Shown one piece after another: positions 18,848 through 28,927 of a stretch of 64,000 bases of DNA. The position numbers and the translations under genes are program-made. Position 1 is the stretch's first letter, and every line of letters starts with the position of its first letter. The notes beneath the pieces were generated by a model that did no database searches, was not told the DNA's origin, and was given only the letters and a program-made list of their open reading frames with translations. Location of the stretch: positions 1 through 64,000 of the forward strand of contig CALVTP010000007.1 in assembly GCA_944362765.1 (NCBI GenBank), written 5' to 3'. Origin of the DNA: an uncultured Clostridia bacterium. GTDB lineage: Bacteria; Bacillota; Clostridia; Christensenellales; DTU072.

Positions 18848-18955
18848 ACCGCGCTGAAAACGCGAGTTTGGGTACCCGGAGAACGGGGAAAAAATAAAAA
18901 ATCGAAAAATCGTCTCTCCGAAATGGGCAGAAACGAAAAAAAAGAGTGTAAATAG

Positions 18956-21900
18956 ATGAAAAAGTTTTTAATTGCGGTGATCTGCATAATACCGGTTATA
19001 GTCGTGCTCGCGCTAAGCGTGACGAGCGACATCATTTTGCAGGTTACCGCCGCAAATCCCGACAGGTTGGAGATACGCCGATTCGACGACAGTGTAGTCG
19101 AAGACGGCGCTACAATCGAAATAGACATCAGCAACTTCGAAGACTACCTCGTCATCGACGTTCTGCCGGGTATGGTGCAGAACAAGGAAATCACCTGGCG
19201 GCTGACCGAAGAGGAAGGAATGTCGGGCGAAGTGGAGCTTGAAAAGATGGAAGGTTCGTCGAACCGTTATTGGATAGTTCCCGTCGAGCCCGGCGTGTGC
19301 ACGATGGAAATCCGTCCGGAAGGCAACTACGACGTTGTGAGGACGATAATATTCAACGTAACGACGACGGAGATCACCCGTTTCGAAGTCTACCGCGAAG
19401 GACATTCCGAGCCCGTTGCGACGGCTTATGCCGACGGCGCCGAGCCGGTTTCCGAGACGGTGGTATTGAAAAAGGCGGAGCGTTTCTACACCTCTGCGAC
19501 GCCGTTCAGTGCCTTTACGGTGCTGGAAGGTGACGAGACGGAGTGGGGGATAGGAGCATTTTCCTCTGCCGGCTCCGGCGACGACGAGGACTCCTCGGAC
19601 GAAGATACGGGAAAGACCGAGGTTACGGAAAGAGAGTCGGCGAAGGAATATCTCCATGTCGACGATACGGGGCTGGTGACGCCGCTGAAAAGGGCGGACG
19701 TCGTCATCACGGTGACGGTGTATCTGAAATCGGATAAGGCGGGAAACGCCTTTCTCGCCACATTCAACGTCGATTTGTCGGAAGTGGTGGTGAAAAGCAC
19801 CGAGGCGGTGTGCACCGAGACGGGGAAAAGCGACGCCGAAATGACCGAGTGGGTCAAAAACAACCTCGTTGTTTCCGAAACAGCCGAAGTGACGCTTAAA
19901 TCCCATGAAAACAACGTCTGGCGCTTCAATGTGACGGAACCGGTCAGGCTTGCCGCGCGCGACGCGGGCGACGGCGCGTCTTTTGAGATAACCGTCATTG
20001 AAAGCGATTATAAATGGGGACTGAGTGCTCTTCCCGGGGAAATTTACGCCGGTAACGGCAACCAGAGCTTCTCGGTGGTGAGTTACGACGGTTTGAATTA
20101 TGCCGCGGGCGACGTCCCGGACGAGAAAATAACGGGCTACACGGCGATAAGCCTCAACGAAGACATTCTGGTCGTGGACGCGGCAAAAGGGCTTTTAAAG
20201 CCCCGTAAAGCGGGCGTAGCGACCATCGTGCTGACTTACGGTGGCGAGACGCAAACGTACACCGTCACCGTCAGGGAGCGTCCGGTAACTTTTGCGCTGC
20301 AGCTGACCTCGACGGACGGCGAGCGCGGCATAGCGCGCGACAGGTATTGGGGAAGCTATTGGCTGAGTGCGGACAACTCCGAACTCGTGACGGAATTCGA
20401 TTTCGGCTTGGCTTCGCAATACGCGACGGGAGCATTCGAAGTGCAGTGGACTGTATCGGTAGCCGACATGAACGGCGTACCGGTGGAGGAAGAAGAGCTC
20501 GCCGATTACGTCGTCATGACCGTAAAAGGGCACTCTTACGAAGGCGTGACGCTGGATTTCCGTGAAAAGGCTCCCGGAAGCGACATCACCGTGACAGCGA
20601 AGCTTTATATGCAAAACCGCGTTGTCGAGGAGGTGCAGAGAAGTTTCACCTTCGACATGCTGGAAAAGAGAAACTCCGTCAACGTCTACGACTTCGAGGA
20701 CTTCAAAGCCGTATATAAGCGCCCCACTTACGATTACGTTCTTCAAAGCGACATCCGCGCCGCAGCGGTAACCGACGAATTTTTGGCAGATAAAGACCTC
20801 GGCGGCGATGCGACAAGAGGCGACAACGTCTTCCCGAACATGATGGGCTCGATATACGGAAACGGCTTCCTTTACGACGCTTCGGACGTGCAGGTCAGAA
20901 GCAACGACCAGGGTGCATTGAGCTATCGTTACGAAATTTTCCTTAAGAAGATGCGGGCGATGTACAATGCCGAGCACAACACTTCGGGGAATCCTTCCGC
21001 CGGGGATATGAAAGCCTATTTTGCCGAAAAAGGTGTGGACGAATTCGTCATATACAACCTCAAAATGCGCGGGGCGGAGACTCTTGAAGCGGCAGACAAC
21101 ACCTTCAGCGTGCTCTGTTACGCTCTGGGCATGTACAATGAGCGCGAAATAACCGCCGCCGACACTCCGCGCGACCCGCCGATGGCAATACGCTATTGCG
21201 AAGTTTATAACTCCGAACGCGGCATACAGCTTGAAAGGGTCAACGACGTATTGATAGAAGGCTGCATATTGGGCGACAACTACAAGCACTCGGTATTCGG
21301 CTACAACCACGTCATGCCCGAAAGGCGGTATCCGAACTATATCTATGCGGACCGAAAAGACCCCTCGAGCGTTACAGGTCCGAACACCGCAACCGACGAC
21401 ACCCGCCCCGGCTACAATTTCACTTTCAGAAACAACGTCTTCAAGCGTACGCAGGGACCGGCGATATGTTTTGCGGGAACTTCAACTCCTAACGGCGTGG
21501 ACTGGGGAGGCTTCTCGGCTTGCCCGAACATTTACTTCGAAGGGATGGCGGAGATCTATAACTGGAAGACGAAAAAGGAATTCAGACAGGCGATAGTAGA
21601 CCTCATAACTTACTATATTATGGGCATAGCGTCGAAGGAAGGTCCCGGCGCTCTCGATGAAGCCGAATATTGGCTGAATACACTCCTGGAGCCGGTAGTG
21701 GACGAATTCATGGCAATTTCCGAAAACGATCGCCTGTATTACAAATACGGCGGTGAAGAATATATAGGGCTGGGGTTGTTCGGCGCCGGATGCTGCTACG
21801 GCTGGAATCCCGACGACATGCACCTTGCGGGAGCCGCCGCAAGAGCCGTCATGAAAGCCGAGCTCAGGATGAGCAACGCCGACGGTACCCTGAATGATGC

Positions 21901-22108
21901 CATGTCGCTGTTGGAAACGATAGTGAACGGATTAAAGGTCCCCGGCTTGACAACGGTTTCCGAGTCCTGCTGGATGATATGCAACAACTTCGCCTCAGGC
22001 GCTCCCGAGATAGGACCGGACGACCCCGTGCCGTCCAGCGAGGCGATGTATGACAAACTCACCGCCGCCAAAGGCGACGAAATGCCCTGGGACAAGTTCA
22101 GCTCTTAG
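18956..22108 (+). CDS. Large membrane-anchored Ig-like/beta-helix surface protein, paralogue 1
   Basis: 1050 residues. An N-terminal anchor (KK then about 20 hydrophobic residues, no clear signal-peptidase site) leads to an extracellular part. Residues 30-330 look like beta-sandwich domains. Around 400-440 a bacterial Ig-like (Big_2-type) unit ends in VTVRERP. From about residue 570 a region with recurring ISYGNGF/YCEVYNSERG/IEGCILGDNY/FRNNVFK motifs resembles right-handed parallel beta-helix repeats with Asn ladders. The C-terminus holds KYGGEEYIGLG and a PEIGPDDPVP motif. The whole protein is collinear with the next gene. The ribosome binding site is weak. No catalytic residues are recognised. 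It follows the ABC exporter by 108 bp in the same direction. The function is unknown. Confidence 0.75.
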   Translation: MKKFLIAVICIIPVIVVLALSVTSDIILQVTAANPDRLEIRRFDDSVVEDGATIEIDISNFEDYLVIDVLPGMVQNKEITWRLTEEEGMSGEVELEKMEGSSNRYWIVPVEPGVCTMEIRPEGNYDVVRTIIFNVTTTEITRFEVYREGHSEPVATAYADGAEPVSETVVLKKAERFYTSATPFSAFTVLEGDETEWGIGAFSSAGSGDDEDSSDEDTGKTEVTERESAKEYLHVDDTGLVTPLKRADVVITVTVYLKSDKAGNAFLATFNVDLSEVVVKSTEAVCTETGKSDAEMTEWVKNNLVVSETAEVTLKSHENNVWRFNVTEPVRLAARDAGDGASFEITVIESDYKWGLSALPGEIYAGNGNQSFSVVSYDGLNYAAGDVPDEKITGYTAISLNEDILVVDAAKGLLKPRKAGVATIVLTYGGETQTYTVTVRERPVTFALQLTSTDGERGIARDRYWGSYWLSADNSELVTEFDFGLASQYATGAFEVQWTVSVADMNGVPVEEEELADYVVMTVKGHSYEGVTLDFREKAPGSDITVTAKLYMQNRVVEEVQRSFTFDMLEKRNSVNVYDFEDFKAVYKRPTYDYVLQSDIRAAAVTDEFLADKDLGGDATRGDNVFPNMMGSIYGNGFLYDASDVQVRSNDQGALSYRYEIFLKKMRAMYNAEHNTSGNPSAGDMKAYFAEKGVDEFVIYNLKMRGAETLEAADNTFSVLCYALGMYNEREITAADTPRDPPMAIRYCEVYNSERGIQLERVNDVLIEGCILGDNYKHSVFGYNHVMPERRYPNYIYADRKDPSSVTGPNTATDDTRPGYNFTFRNNVFKRTQGPAICFAGTSTPNGVDWGGFSACPNIYFEGMAEIYNWKTKKEFRQAIVDLITYYIMGIASKEGPGALDEAEYWLNTLLEPVVDEFMAISENDRLYYKYGGEEYIGLGLFGAGCCYGWNPDDMHLAGAAARAVMKAELRMSNADGTLNDAMSLLETIVNGLKVPGLTTVSESCWMICNNFASGAPEIGPDDPVPSSEAMYDKLTAAKGDEMPWDKFSS

Positions 22109-22206
22109 GTTTTTCCCCGAACCGGACGCCGATAACCCGGAAAGCGGTTTCCGAAGCGGCGTAAACATAAAAAACGAATGCACAGAAAAGGACAAAACGT
22201 AACGAA

Positions 22207-25071
22207 ATGAAAAAGTTTCTTATAGCCGTAATATGCATAATTCCCGTCATAGTGGTGCTGGCGCTCAGCGCTACTTCGGACATAATTCTGCGTTTTGCGC
22301 CCGTCAACCCCGAAAGTATCGTCATCAAGGATTCCTCAAACAACATTATCGAGGACGGCACTCTCATCATGGCGTCGACGGACAGTGAAGACTATCTTAT
22401 CATCGAAATTTATCCCACGATAACTCCCGATAAAAACATTGTCACGGATGAAGTGAAGGGTGCCACCGCTTCGGTAGAGCTTGTGCGGCAGGGCGAAAGC
22501 AACCGCTATACGATAGTCGCATCCGGCGCGGGCGCAGTTTCGCTTATAGTGCGCGCGGAAAAGAACATCAACGTACAGAAGCAATTGAACTTTTACGTCG
22601 AAAGCACCGAGATAAACAAGTTGAACATCTATGACGAAAAAGGAAACCCGGTCGAAACGACGACAAACCGGGACGATTACGTTTCGCTGGAACCTTATAA
22701 ACTGACCGTGCCGACGAAGTTTTACTTCGACGCCTTCCCGATAGACGCTTTAAGCGACGATATCGCGAGCTGGAGCGTCGTTGAACTAAACGACGAGGAA
22801 AGACTCGTCGCCGTCGAAAACGGCGTTGTACGCCCCTTAAAACGCGCGAGCGGCGGCGGAAATTCCGTTGCGGTGATAAAACTCGAGGTTTGGGACAAGG
22901 GCGCCGCCTTTCACGAAAGGTATTTTGCCGTCGACGTTTCCGAAGCGGTGACGTCTTCGGGCTCCGTTTACGTCGAAGACGAGAAGGATCTTTCAGACGC
23001 TATTGAAGAGGTCATTCTTGTCGGCAGCGGCAGCATCGGCAATCTGAACTTTTCCTACGAGCCCGCCGAAGCAGACGGCGTTTATGTCGTCACCGGCTCC
23101 TACGAAGACGAAGAAGGAGGGACGGTGGAGTTTGAATTTAATTTGAACGTCAATATCGGCGGCGCAAAATGGAAATTCACCGACGGCTATTCCACCGTAT
23201 ACACCAATAACGGCAATTACATTGCGGGATTCGGGTATATCGGCGGCAGCGCCTTTTCCGAAGAGGAACTTTCCTTAGTCAGGCTTACTTCCTCCGACCC
23301 CGGCATTTTAGAGGTAACATTCTCTCAAAGGATGTGGCGCATGCTGCCCAAAAAGGCGGGGACAATCACTCTGACGGCGGAATTCGGGGGAGAAAGCGTT
23401 TCGAAGAGTCTCACCGTCCGGGAAAGGCCGCTGGTCATATTCCAGGATCTCGTGGCGGCGGACGAAGAGCTCGGTATCCGCATGGACAGAACCTGGGGCA
23501 CCGAATGGGTGACGGCGGACGAAGAGGGCAATAAGACGCTGACAAGCGATTTCAGGATGGGCATAAAGGGCGATACCGACACCTTCGACGTCATCTGGAC
23601 GGCGGTCATCACCGACTACTTCGGTGAACGCTTCGATGAAAGCACGGAAGGTTTCACCGTTCTCGGCGGCGCCGAACAAACCGAGGAACAGCTCGCCCCG
23701 ATAACGGAAGAGGAATATCTGAAACTAATTCCTGCCGGGGACGGCACGCAAGCGGTCATAATGCGCCTTAATCCCGAAAAAATGTACGGAGCCACCCTCA
23801 CCCTTACCGCGAGGGCTTACGTCGAAAACAGACCCATAGACTCCGTCTCGGCAAGCTTTACATTCAAGTTCCACGACATCCCTTCCGTCAACGTCTACGA
23901 TTGGTACGAGATGAGATACGTTGTCGAAAGATATGACAGGGATATTTTTATGCAGGCGGCGATCACTGTGCCCGACGAAGTCTACGCTTCGTTACAGGAA
24001 GATGTCGACGCCATAGACATGAAATCAAGCATTTGCGGCAACGGCTTCCTCTTCCAGATGACGGGCGTCGCCCCGCACGACAAAGTCAGCATATTCGGCA
24101 TAGAAGGCAATTTTTATCATTTCTACAAGGGGAAGGAGCTTCCCGACGGCACCGCCTACGACCGCGGCATAATCTTCGAGGATATGCGGATAAGCGGTTA
24201 TCCTACGATGGAAGGACTCGTCGAAGTTTCCGAAAAGCAGGGAAAAGCCTCCTACTTCTTCTGCCGCAGCTGGGCAAGAGAGAAGCTGACCTACCGCTAT
24301 TGTCAGATTTACAACTGCACCAAGGGCGTGCACGGTCACGGCAGCGACCTGTTTACGTTGGAAGGCTGCATAATAGGCGACAATTACAGTACCGGCGGCG
24401 AACTGGCGTTCAGCAAAGCAAACCACGCGTCGGGCTGTAAGGTGGTATTGAAAAACAACGTCTTCAAAACCTCGAAAGGCCCGTCGCTGATGGTGACGCC
24501 CCGTAATCTCGGGGGCGACATGGGCACTTCCATCACGCCTTATATCGAAGTGCAGGGCTTTATGGACGTCTATAACTGGAAGACAAGAAAAGAGCTCCCG
24601 GACGTCTTCTCGACGATGATTTCGACGATGCTTGCGGCGTATCTCGGAGGTCTTACCTCGGTAGTATCCGACGCCGTCGCCGACATAATGACCACCGTCG
24701 TAAGTCAGAGTGAATACGAAAACTTCTTTTTCCGCTACGGCGGAGAGGAATATTGCTCCCTTGCCGTATCGATACTCGGTATAATGAATACCGTTTCGCC
24801 CGAAAGAATGTCGCTTTCGCCGGAGAGCAAAATGATGGCGGTAGAACTTCCGATGCACGACGAAAACGGCAAGCCGTTGGGTAATCTTTCGGGGGCGGAA
24901 GAAATTATCGATATGATCAGCGCGGTTGTGCCGGAAGTAGAGGGCATGAGAGTTGACAACAACCCCCTCATCATCAGCGCCGACTACAAAACGGGCGCAC
25001 CCGCAATAATGCCGGGCGAACAGATCCCGAACGACCGTGCGCTGTACGACCGCCTGACCGGAAAGGCTTAA
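22207..25071 (+). CDS. Large membrane-anchored Ig-like/beta-helix surface protein, paralogue 2
   Basis: 954 residues, tandem paralogue of the preceding gene. The first 28 residues differ at one position only, yet more than half of the codons differ silently, so the anchor is under strong protein-level constraint while the duplication is old. The order of parts is the same: anchor, beta-sandwich segment, Ig-like unit ending LTVRERP, VNVYDWYEM (VNVYDFEDF in paralogue 1), beta-helix motifs YCQIYNCTKG and EGCIIGDNY, KNNVFKTSKGP, RYGGEEY, and C-terminal PAIMPGEQIPNDRALYDRL. Some stretches are replaced or deleted. The function is unknown; likely surface display or adhesion, possibly handled by the upstream ABC exporter (inference). 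Confidence 0.75.
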   Translation: MKKFLIAVICIIPVIVVLALSATSDIILRFAPVNPESIVIKDSSNNIIEDGTLIMASTDSEDYLIIEIYPTITPDKNIVTDEVKGATASVELVRQGESNRYTIVASGAGAVSLIVRAEKNINVQKQLNFYVESTEINKLNIYDEKGNPVETTTNRDDYVSLEPYKLTVPTKFYFDAFPIDALSDDIASWSVVELNDEERLVAVENGVVRPLKRASGGGNSVAVIKLEVWDKGAAFHERYFAVDVSEAVTSSGSVYVEDEKDLSDAIEEVILVGSGSIGNLNFSYEPAEADGVYVVTGSYEDEEGGTVEFEFNLNVNIGGAKWKFTDGYSTVYTNNGNYIAGFGYIGGSAFSEEELSLVRLTSSDPGILEVTFSQRMWRMLPKKAGTITLTAEFGGESVSKSLTVRERPLVIFQDLVAADEELGIRMDRTWGTEWVTADEEGNKTLTSDFRMGIKGDTDTFDVIWTAVITDYFGERFDESTEGFTVLGGAEQTEEQLAPITEEEYLKLIPAGDGTQAVIMRLNPEKMYGATLTLTARAYVENRPIDSVSASFTFKFHDIPSVNVYDWYEMRYVVERYDRDIFMQAAITVPDEVYASLQEDVDAIDMKSSICGNGFLFQMTGVAPHDKVSIFGIEGNFYHFYKGKELPDGTAYDRGIIFEDMRISGYPTMEGLVEVSEKQGKASYFFCRSWAREKLTYRYCQIYNCTKGVHGHGSDLFTLEGCIIGDNYSTGGELAFSKANHASGCKVVLKNNVFKTSKGPSLMVTPRNLGGDMGTSITPYIEVQGFMDVYNWKTRKELPDVFSTMISTMLAAYLGGLTSVVSDAVADIMTTVVSQSEYENFFFRYGGEEYCSLAVSILGIMNTVSPERMSLSPESKMMAVELPMHDENGKPLGNLSGAEEIIDMISAVVPEVEGMRVDNNPLIISADYKTGAPAIMPGEQIPNDRALYDRLTGKA

Positions 25072-25205
25072 AACTTTTTCCGGGGAACAACCGGTACCTT
25101 GCCGAGGGCGTAAAAGTCTGCCGCAAACAAAAATTTTCCGATGGCGGAAAAGCCCTTTCGGTGAGGCGCGAAAACCGCAAAAAAAACGACGATAACTTAA
25201 CTCGG

Positions 25206-25231
25206 AAAGCCCGCGCCGCAGCGCGGGCTTT
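25206..25231 (+). terminator. GC-rich hairpin, probable terminator of the exporter/surface cluster
   Basis: AAAGCCCGCGC - CGCA - GCGCGGGCTTT: an 11-bp perfect stem 134 bp after the second paralogue. The T tract is short (TTTG), so termination may be partial. Confidence 0.6.
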
Positions 25232-25276
25232 GTCGTCCGCCGCCTTCGGAGCATATAAATTAACGGAAGGTGGGCT

Positions 25277-26335
25277 GTGGCGACTGTCGGAGTGTGCTTG
25301 ATAGTAAAAGACGAAGAAGAGTTGCTGGGAAGGGCGCTCGGCGGACTGAGCTTCGCCGACGAAATTGTCGTCGTAGACACCGGCTCGACCGATTCCACAA
25401 AGGAAATTGCCGCAAGGTTCACCGATAAAATCTATGATTATACCTGGCGGGACGACTTTGCCGCGGCGAGGAACTACTCCTTTTCGAAGGGAACCGCCGA
25501 CTATCTGATGTGGCTGGACGCCGACGACGTCGTCACACGGGAAAACGCCGAAAAATTGGCTCGTTTGAAAGAAACCGTCACCGAAGACGTCGTATACTGC
25601 CTCTACGACGCCGCTTTCGACGCCGACGGGAAGCCGGTTTTCAGCTACTACAGGGAGCGCCTCGTCCGCCGCGACCCGCGCGCAAAGTGGGTGGGCTTCG
25701 TTCATGAATGCATAGCGCCCTTCGGAAAAACGACAAAAAGCGACATCCGTATCGAGCACCGACCTTCGGGAAGGAAAAACAAGGCGGGACGCAACCTTGA
25801 AATTTATAAAAAGGCGATAGCGCGGGGGACGGAGCTCAACGCAAGAGATCTGTTTTATTACGGACGGGAACTTGTTTTCAACGGCTTTCGGGAAGAGGGT
25901 ATCGCCGTCATCCGCGAGGCGCTCCGGAAGCCGGACGCCTTTTATGTCAATTGCATAGAGGGACTCAACACAATAGCCGAAGCGGAGATATCTCTGAAAA
26001 ACCCCGAAAAAGCTAAAAAAAGCTACCTTGAAAGCTTCCTCTTCGGAGAACCCCGCGCCCGCGCGCTGAACGGGATCGGGCGGCTTTCAGCGGAAGCGGG
26101 AGCTTTGAAAGAGGCGGTGTTCTGGTTTAAAGCCGCTCTGAACGCCCGCGACCACTCTTCGGAAGGCGACTTCGAGCGCGCCGAAGAAAGGGCGCTTATC
26201 CCGTACATAGAACTTTCCGCCGCGTTGTGGCGTCTAGGGGATTATGAGGGCGCAAAAGAGGCGCACCTCAAGGCAAAGGAATTGAATCCGCGCCACCCGT
26301 CGGTAATTTTCAACGAAAAATTTTTCGACCGATAA
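25277..26335 (+). CDS. Family 2 glycosyltransferase with C-terminal TPR-like repeats
   Basis: 352 residues. The N-terminal GT-A fold shows VGVCLIVKDEEELLGRAL, IVVVDTGSTDST, an RNYSFSKGTADYLMWLDADD segment holding the D-x-D metal/nucleotide-sugar site (about residues 80-82), and a C-terminal half of helical TPR-like repeats. This is the architecture of SunS-like and related glycosyltransferases that modify peptides or surface glycans. It starts with GTG at 25277 behind GGAAGG. It stands alone after the surface-protein cluster, so it may glycosylate those proteins, but no direct evidence exists. A hairpin CGGTAGC/GCTACCG follows at 26347-26364; the rest of the gap to 26527 has no feature. Confidence 0.85.
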   Translation: MATVGVCLIVKDEEELLGRALGGLSFADEIVVVDTGSTDSTKEIAARFTDKIYDYTWRDDFAAARNYSFSKGTADYLMWLDADDVVTRENAEKLARLKETVTEDVVYCLYDAAFDADGKPVFSYYRERLVRRDPRAKWVGFVHECIAPFGKTTKSDIRIEHRPSGRKNKAGRNLEIYKKAIARGTELNARDLFYYGRELVFNGFREEGIAVIREALRKPDAFYVNCIEGLNTIAEAEISLKNPEKAKKSYLESFLFGEPRARALNGIGRLSAEAGALKEAVFWFKAALNARDHSSEGDFERAEERALIPYIELSAALWRLGDYEGAKEAHLKAKELNPRHPSVIFNEKFFDR

Positions 26336-26527
26336 TCGTGTCGATACGGTAGCCTTAGCTACCGAAAAAGCCGCAGAAAAGCTCGTTGGAAAGCAGAGCG
26401 CACGGCGAAAGAAGACGTCGAAATCATTCAGCCCGCATTAAGGCAATCCGAAGCGCCGGCTTTAAGACGCCGCCCGAAGTCCAAAGTTATTTCACGCCCT
26501 TAAAACAATCTCTTTTGAAAGAAAACT

Positions 26528-26556
26528 TTGACAATTTTTCCGCGCGGGTTTAAAAT
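26528..26556 (+). promoter_or_regulatory. Promoter of the amidohydrolase gene
   Basis: TTGACA (26528-26533), 17-bp spacer, TAAAAT (26551-26556), with AAGGAG at 26565 and ATG at 26576, giving a very short leader. Confidence 0.8.
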
Positions 26557-26575
26557 ATTTTATTAAGGAGAAAAA

Positions 26576-27868
26576 ATGGATTTATTTTTCGGAAACGTAA
26601 ATATCGCGGACGTCTTAACCGGCGCCGTTTATAAGGGAAATATTGCCGTTAAAGGCGGAAGAATAGTCGGAATCGGCGATGTTTCGCCTGAAAAAGGCAT
26701 GAAAGTCATCGATTGCGAAGGGATGTATGCCGCACCGGGGCTTATCAATTTACACGTGCATTTATTCGGCACGGGGCGCCCGGCGAAGGCGCTCGGCGGC
26801 GGCAAGGCGCAGGAGCGGCTTGTCAGGCTGGTGCGTACGCCGGTGGGGAAGGCGGTACTTTATAAAATTATGGAGTCCAATGCGGAGACTGAGCTGAAAT
26901 CGGGCGTGACCACCATCCGCACCGTGGGCGATTTTTCGGGCGTCGATTTCAAATTGAAGAGGAACGTCGAGAAGGGGAGAAGCCGCGCGCGGGGGCTCAG
27001 GATACTGGTTTCCGGACACGCCATAACGGTCGCGGGAGGTCACGGCGCGGGTACTTTCGCATTGACGGGAAACACTCCGGAGGAGCTTGAAAAATTAGTC
27101 GACGACGCCGTCCGCGAGGGAGCCGACCTTATAAAAATCTGCATTACGGGCGGAGTGATGGACGCTAAAAGGCGGGGTGCTCCGGGCGAAGTCAGGATGG
27201 AGCTTCCCTTCGTAAAAGCCGTCTGCGACAGGGCGCACTCCTACGGGAAGAAGGTGGCGTCTCACGTACAGAGCAGCCTCGGCGCGGAGATAGCCGTTCG
27301 GGGCGGCGTCGACACGATAGAGCACGGCGCGCCGATTGAAGGCGGGACGGCGGAAATCTTCGGCAGTCGCGGAGGCGCTGTGGTAGTCACTTACTCTCCC
27401 GCCATTCCGAACGCCCTTCTCGGGGCGGAGGCGACAAAGCTTGACGAAACGGCGAAATTCAACTCCGAAGTGGTCATGAACGGCATGACGGAGTGTGCAA
27501 AAAGCGCGCCCGCTTACGGCATAAAGATAGGGCTCGGAACGGACGCTTCCTGCCCGTTCTGCACCCAGTCCGGTATGTGGAGGGAGCTCGTTTACTACTC
27601 AAAACGCGTCGGAGTCACCCCGGGCGAGGCTGTGAGGACGGCGACGCTCGGAAATGCCGAAATTTTGGGGATCGCGGATGAGACGGGCTCGATTTCAGTC
27701 GGAAAGTCCGCAGATATCGTCATTTTGAAGGAAAATCCTTTAAAAGACCCTCGTGCGTATTCCGAAATCGAATATATTTCGGCAAGGGGACGCCTCCTCG
27801 TCAAGCCGAAACCCTCGAAGATGCCCGACATAGAGGCGCTCCTCGACAAGATTACGGAAGAACTTTAA
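26576..27868 (+). CDS. Metal-dependent amidohydrolase (imidazolonepropionase/Xaa-Pro dipeptidase-like)
   Basis: 430 residues of the amidohydrolase superfamily, TIM-barrel enzymes that hydrolyse amide or related bonds with one or two divalent metals. The ligand set is complete: His60 and His62 (INLHVH), Lys187 (DLIKICITGG, probably carboxylated), His230 (ASHVQ), His250 (TIEHG) and Asp323 (GTDAS). A small beta-sandwich is formed by both ends (GKSADIVILKENPL). The subgroup contains prolidase-type and imidazolonepropionase-type enzymes; the substrate is unknown. It has its own promoter and may be co-transcribed with the hydrolase 100 bp downstream, a peptidase-like enzyme, which hints at peptide or amino-acid-derivative catabolism. 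Confidence 0.88.
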   Translation: MDLFFGNVNIADVLTGAVYKGNIAVKGGRIVGIGDVSPEKGMKVIDCEGMYAAPGLINLHVHLFGTGRPAKALGGGKAQERLVRLVRTPVGKAVLYKIMESNAETELKSGVTTIRTVGDFSGVDFKLKRNVEKGRSRARGLRILVSGHAITVAGGHGAGTFALTGNTPEELEKLVDDAVREGADLIKICITGGVMDAKRRGAPGEVRMELPFVKAVCDRAHSYGKKVASHVQSSLGAEIAVRGGVDTIEHGAPIEGGTAEIFGSRGGAVVVTYSPAIPNALLGAEATKLDETAKFNSEVVMNGMTECAKSAPAYGIKIGLGTDASCPFCTQSGMWRELVYYSKRVGVTPGEAVRTATLGNAEILGIADETGSISVGKSADIVILKENPLKDPRAYSEIEYISARGRLLVKPKPSKMPDIEALLDKITEEL

Positions 27869-27967
27869 AGGCTTTTCATCTCTTCCGAAGGGCGTCCCGC
27901 GCGGGAGAAGCTGCTAAAAGCAAAAAAACAGAGTTAAAAACCGAGAAAACGGAAAAAGGAGATAAAA

Positions 27968-28927
27968 ATGAGTCAATACACCCTCGACTATTCCACCGAC
28001 GTAGTCGTCAACGGCTCCCGCCAGAACATTCGCGTGAGGGCGGCAAGAGAGGGGCTTCCCGTCATACTCTTTCTGCACGGCGGACCGGGCGTCGCGGACA
28101 GGCACATTGTTTTAAAAAACCAATCGGCGCTTGCCGAAAACTACACTTTGGTGTGCTGGGATCAGCGCGGCTCCGGGAAAAGCTATTCCCCCGCCGTAAA
28201 AAAGGAGGAACTGACGGTCAGAACATATATAGACGACGCAAAGGAGATGATAGCGCTCGTCAAAAAGATGTTTGACGAAGAAAAAATCGTCGTGGCGGCG
28301 CACTCGTGGGGTACGATAATAGGACTCCCCGCCGTTATGGAAAGTGCGGAAAACGTCAGGTGCTATATCGCCCAGGGCGTCTTCGTAAACGGTGCCGAAA
28401 ACGAACTTCAAAGCTATCTTTTCTGTCTGGAAGAGGCTCGCCGCCGCGGTGACAAAAAAGCGATAAAGGCACTTTCGGGTATCCGTCCCGTGGAAGGAAG
28501 GTACCCAAACAATAAAGCAATGATGACCCAACGCAACTACCTTTCCAAGTACGGCGGCGGCGTCCTGAAGGAGCAGAAGAGCTTGGTGCAGTCTCTTTTG
28601 ATGCCGCTTATAAAGTCGAAGGAATACTCCTTGAAGGAGCTTTCCGGCTACATTCAAGGCGCGATGTACCTTCCGAAGGTGTTGTGGGACGACATCGTCA
28701 GAATCGATTACTCCGGCGTTACGGAGTTCCCCGTTCCCATCGTCGTCACCCAGGGCGAGCACGACTTCAACACCCCGACGGCAATTTGCAGGGAGTGGTT
28801 CGGGCGTCTTGCCGCCCCCTATAAAAAATGGTACTCCTTCGGGGAATCGGCGCACTCTCCGATATTCGAGGAGCCCGAAAAATGGACGCAGGCGGTAACG
28901 GAAGCGCTCGGGGAGTCGGGTATTTGA
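27968..28927 (+). CDS. Alpha/beta hydrolase, prolyl iminopeptidase-like
   Basis: 319 residues. HGGPG (37-41) forms the oxyanion hole; the triad is Ser113 in AAHSWGT, Asp266 in QGEHDFNTP and His296 in SAHSPIFEEPE. This arrangement is typical of proline iminopeptidase and related S33 hydrolases; the exact substrate cannot be told. The start has AAAGGAG in front. Its stop codon overlaps the queH start (TGATG), so the two are translationally coupled, an odd pairing between a peptidase-like enzyme and a tRNA-modification enzyme. Confidence 0.88.
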   Translation: MSQYTLDYSTDVVVNGSRQNIRVRAAREGLPVILFLHGGPGVADRHIVLKNQSALAENYTLVCWDQRGSGKSYSPAVKKEELTVRTYIDDAKEMIALVKKMFDEEKIVVAAHSWGTIIGLPAVMESAENVRCYIAQGVFVNGAENELQSYLFCLEEARRRGDKKAIKALSGIRPVEGRYPNNKAMMTQRNYLSKYGGGVLKEQKSLVQSLLMPLIKSKEYSLKELSGYIQGAMYLPKVLWDDIVRIDYSGVTEFPVPIVVTQGEHDFNTPTAICREWFGRLAAPYKKWYSFGESAHSPIFEEPEKWTQAVTEALGESGI

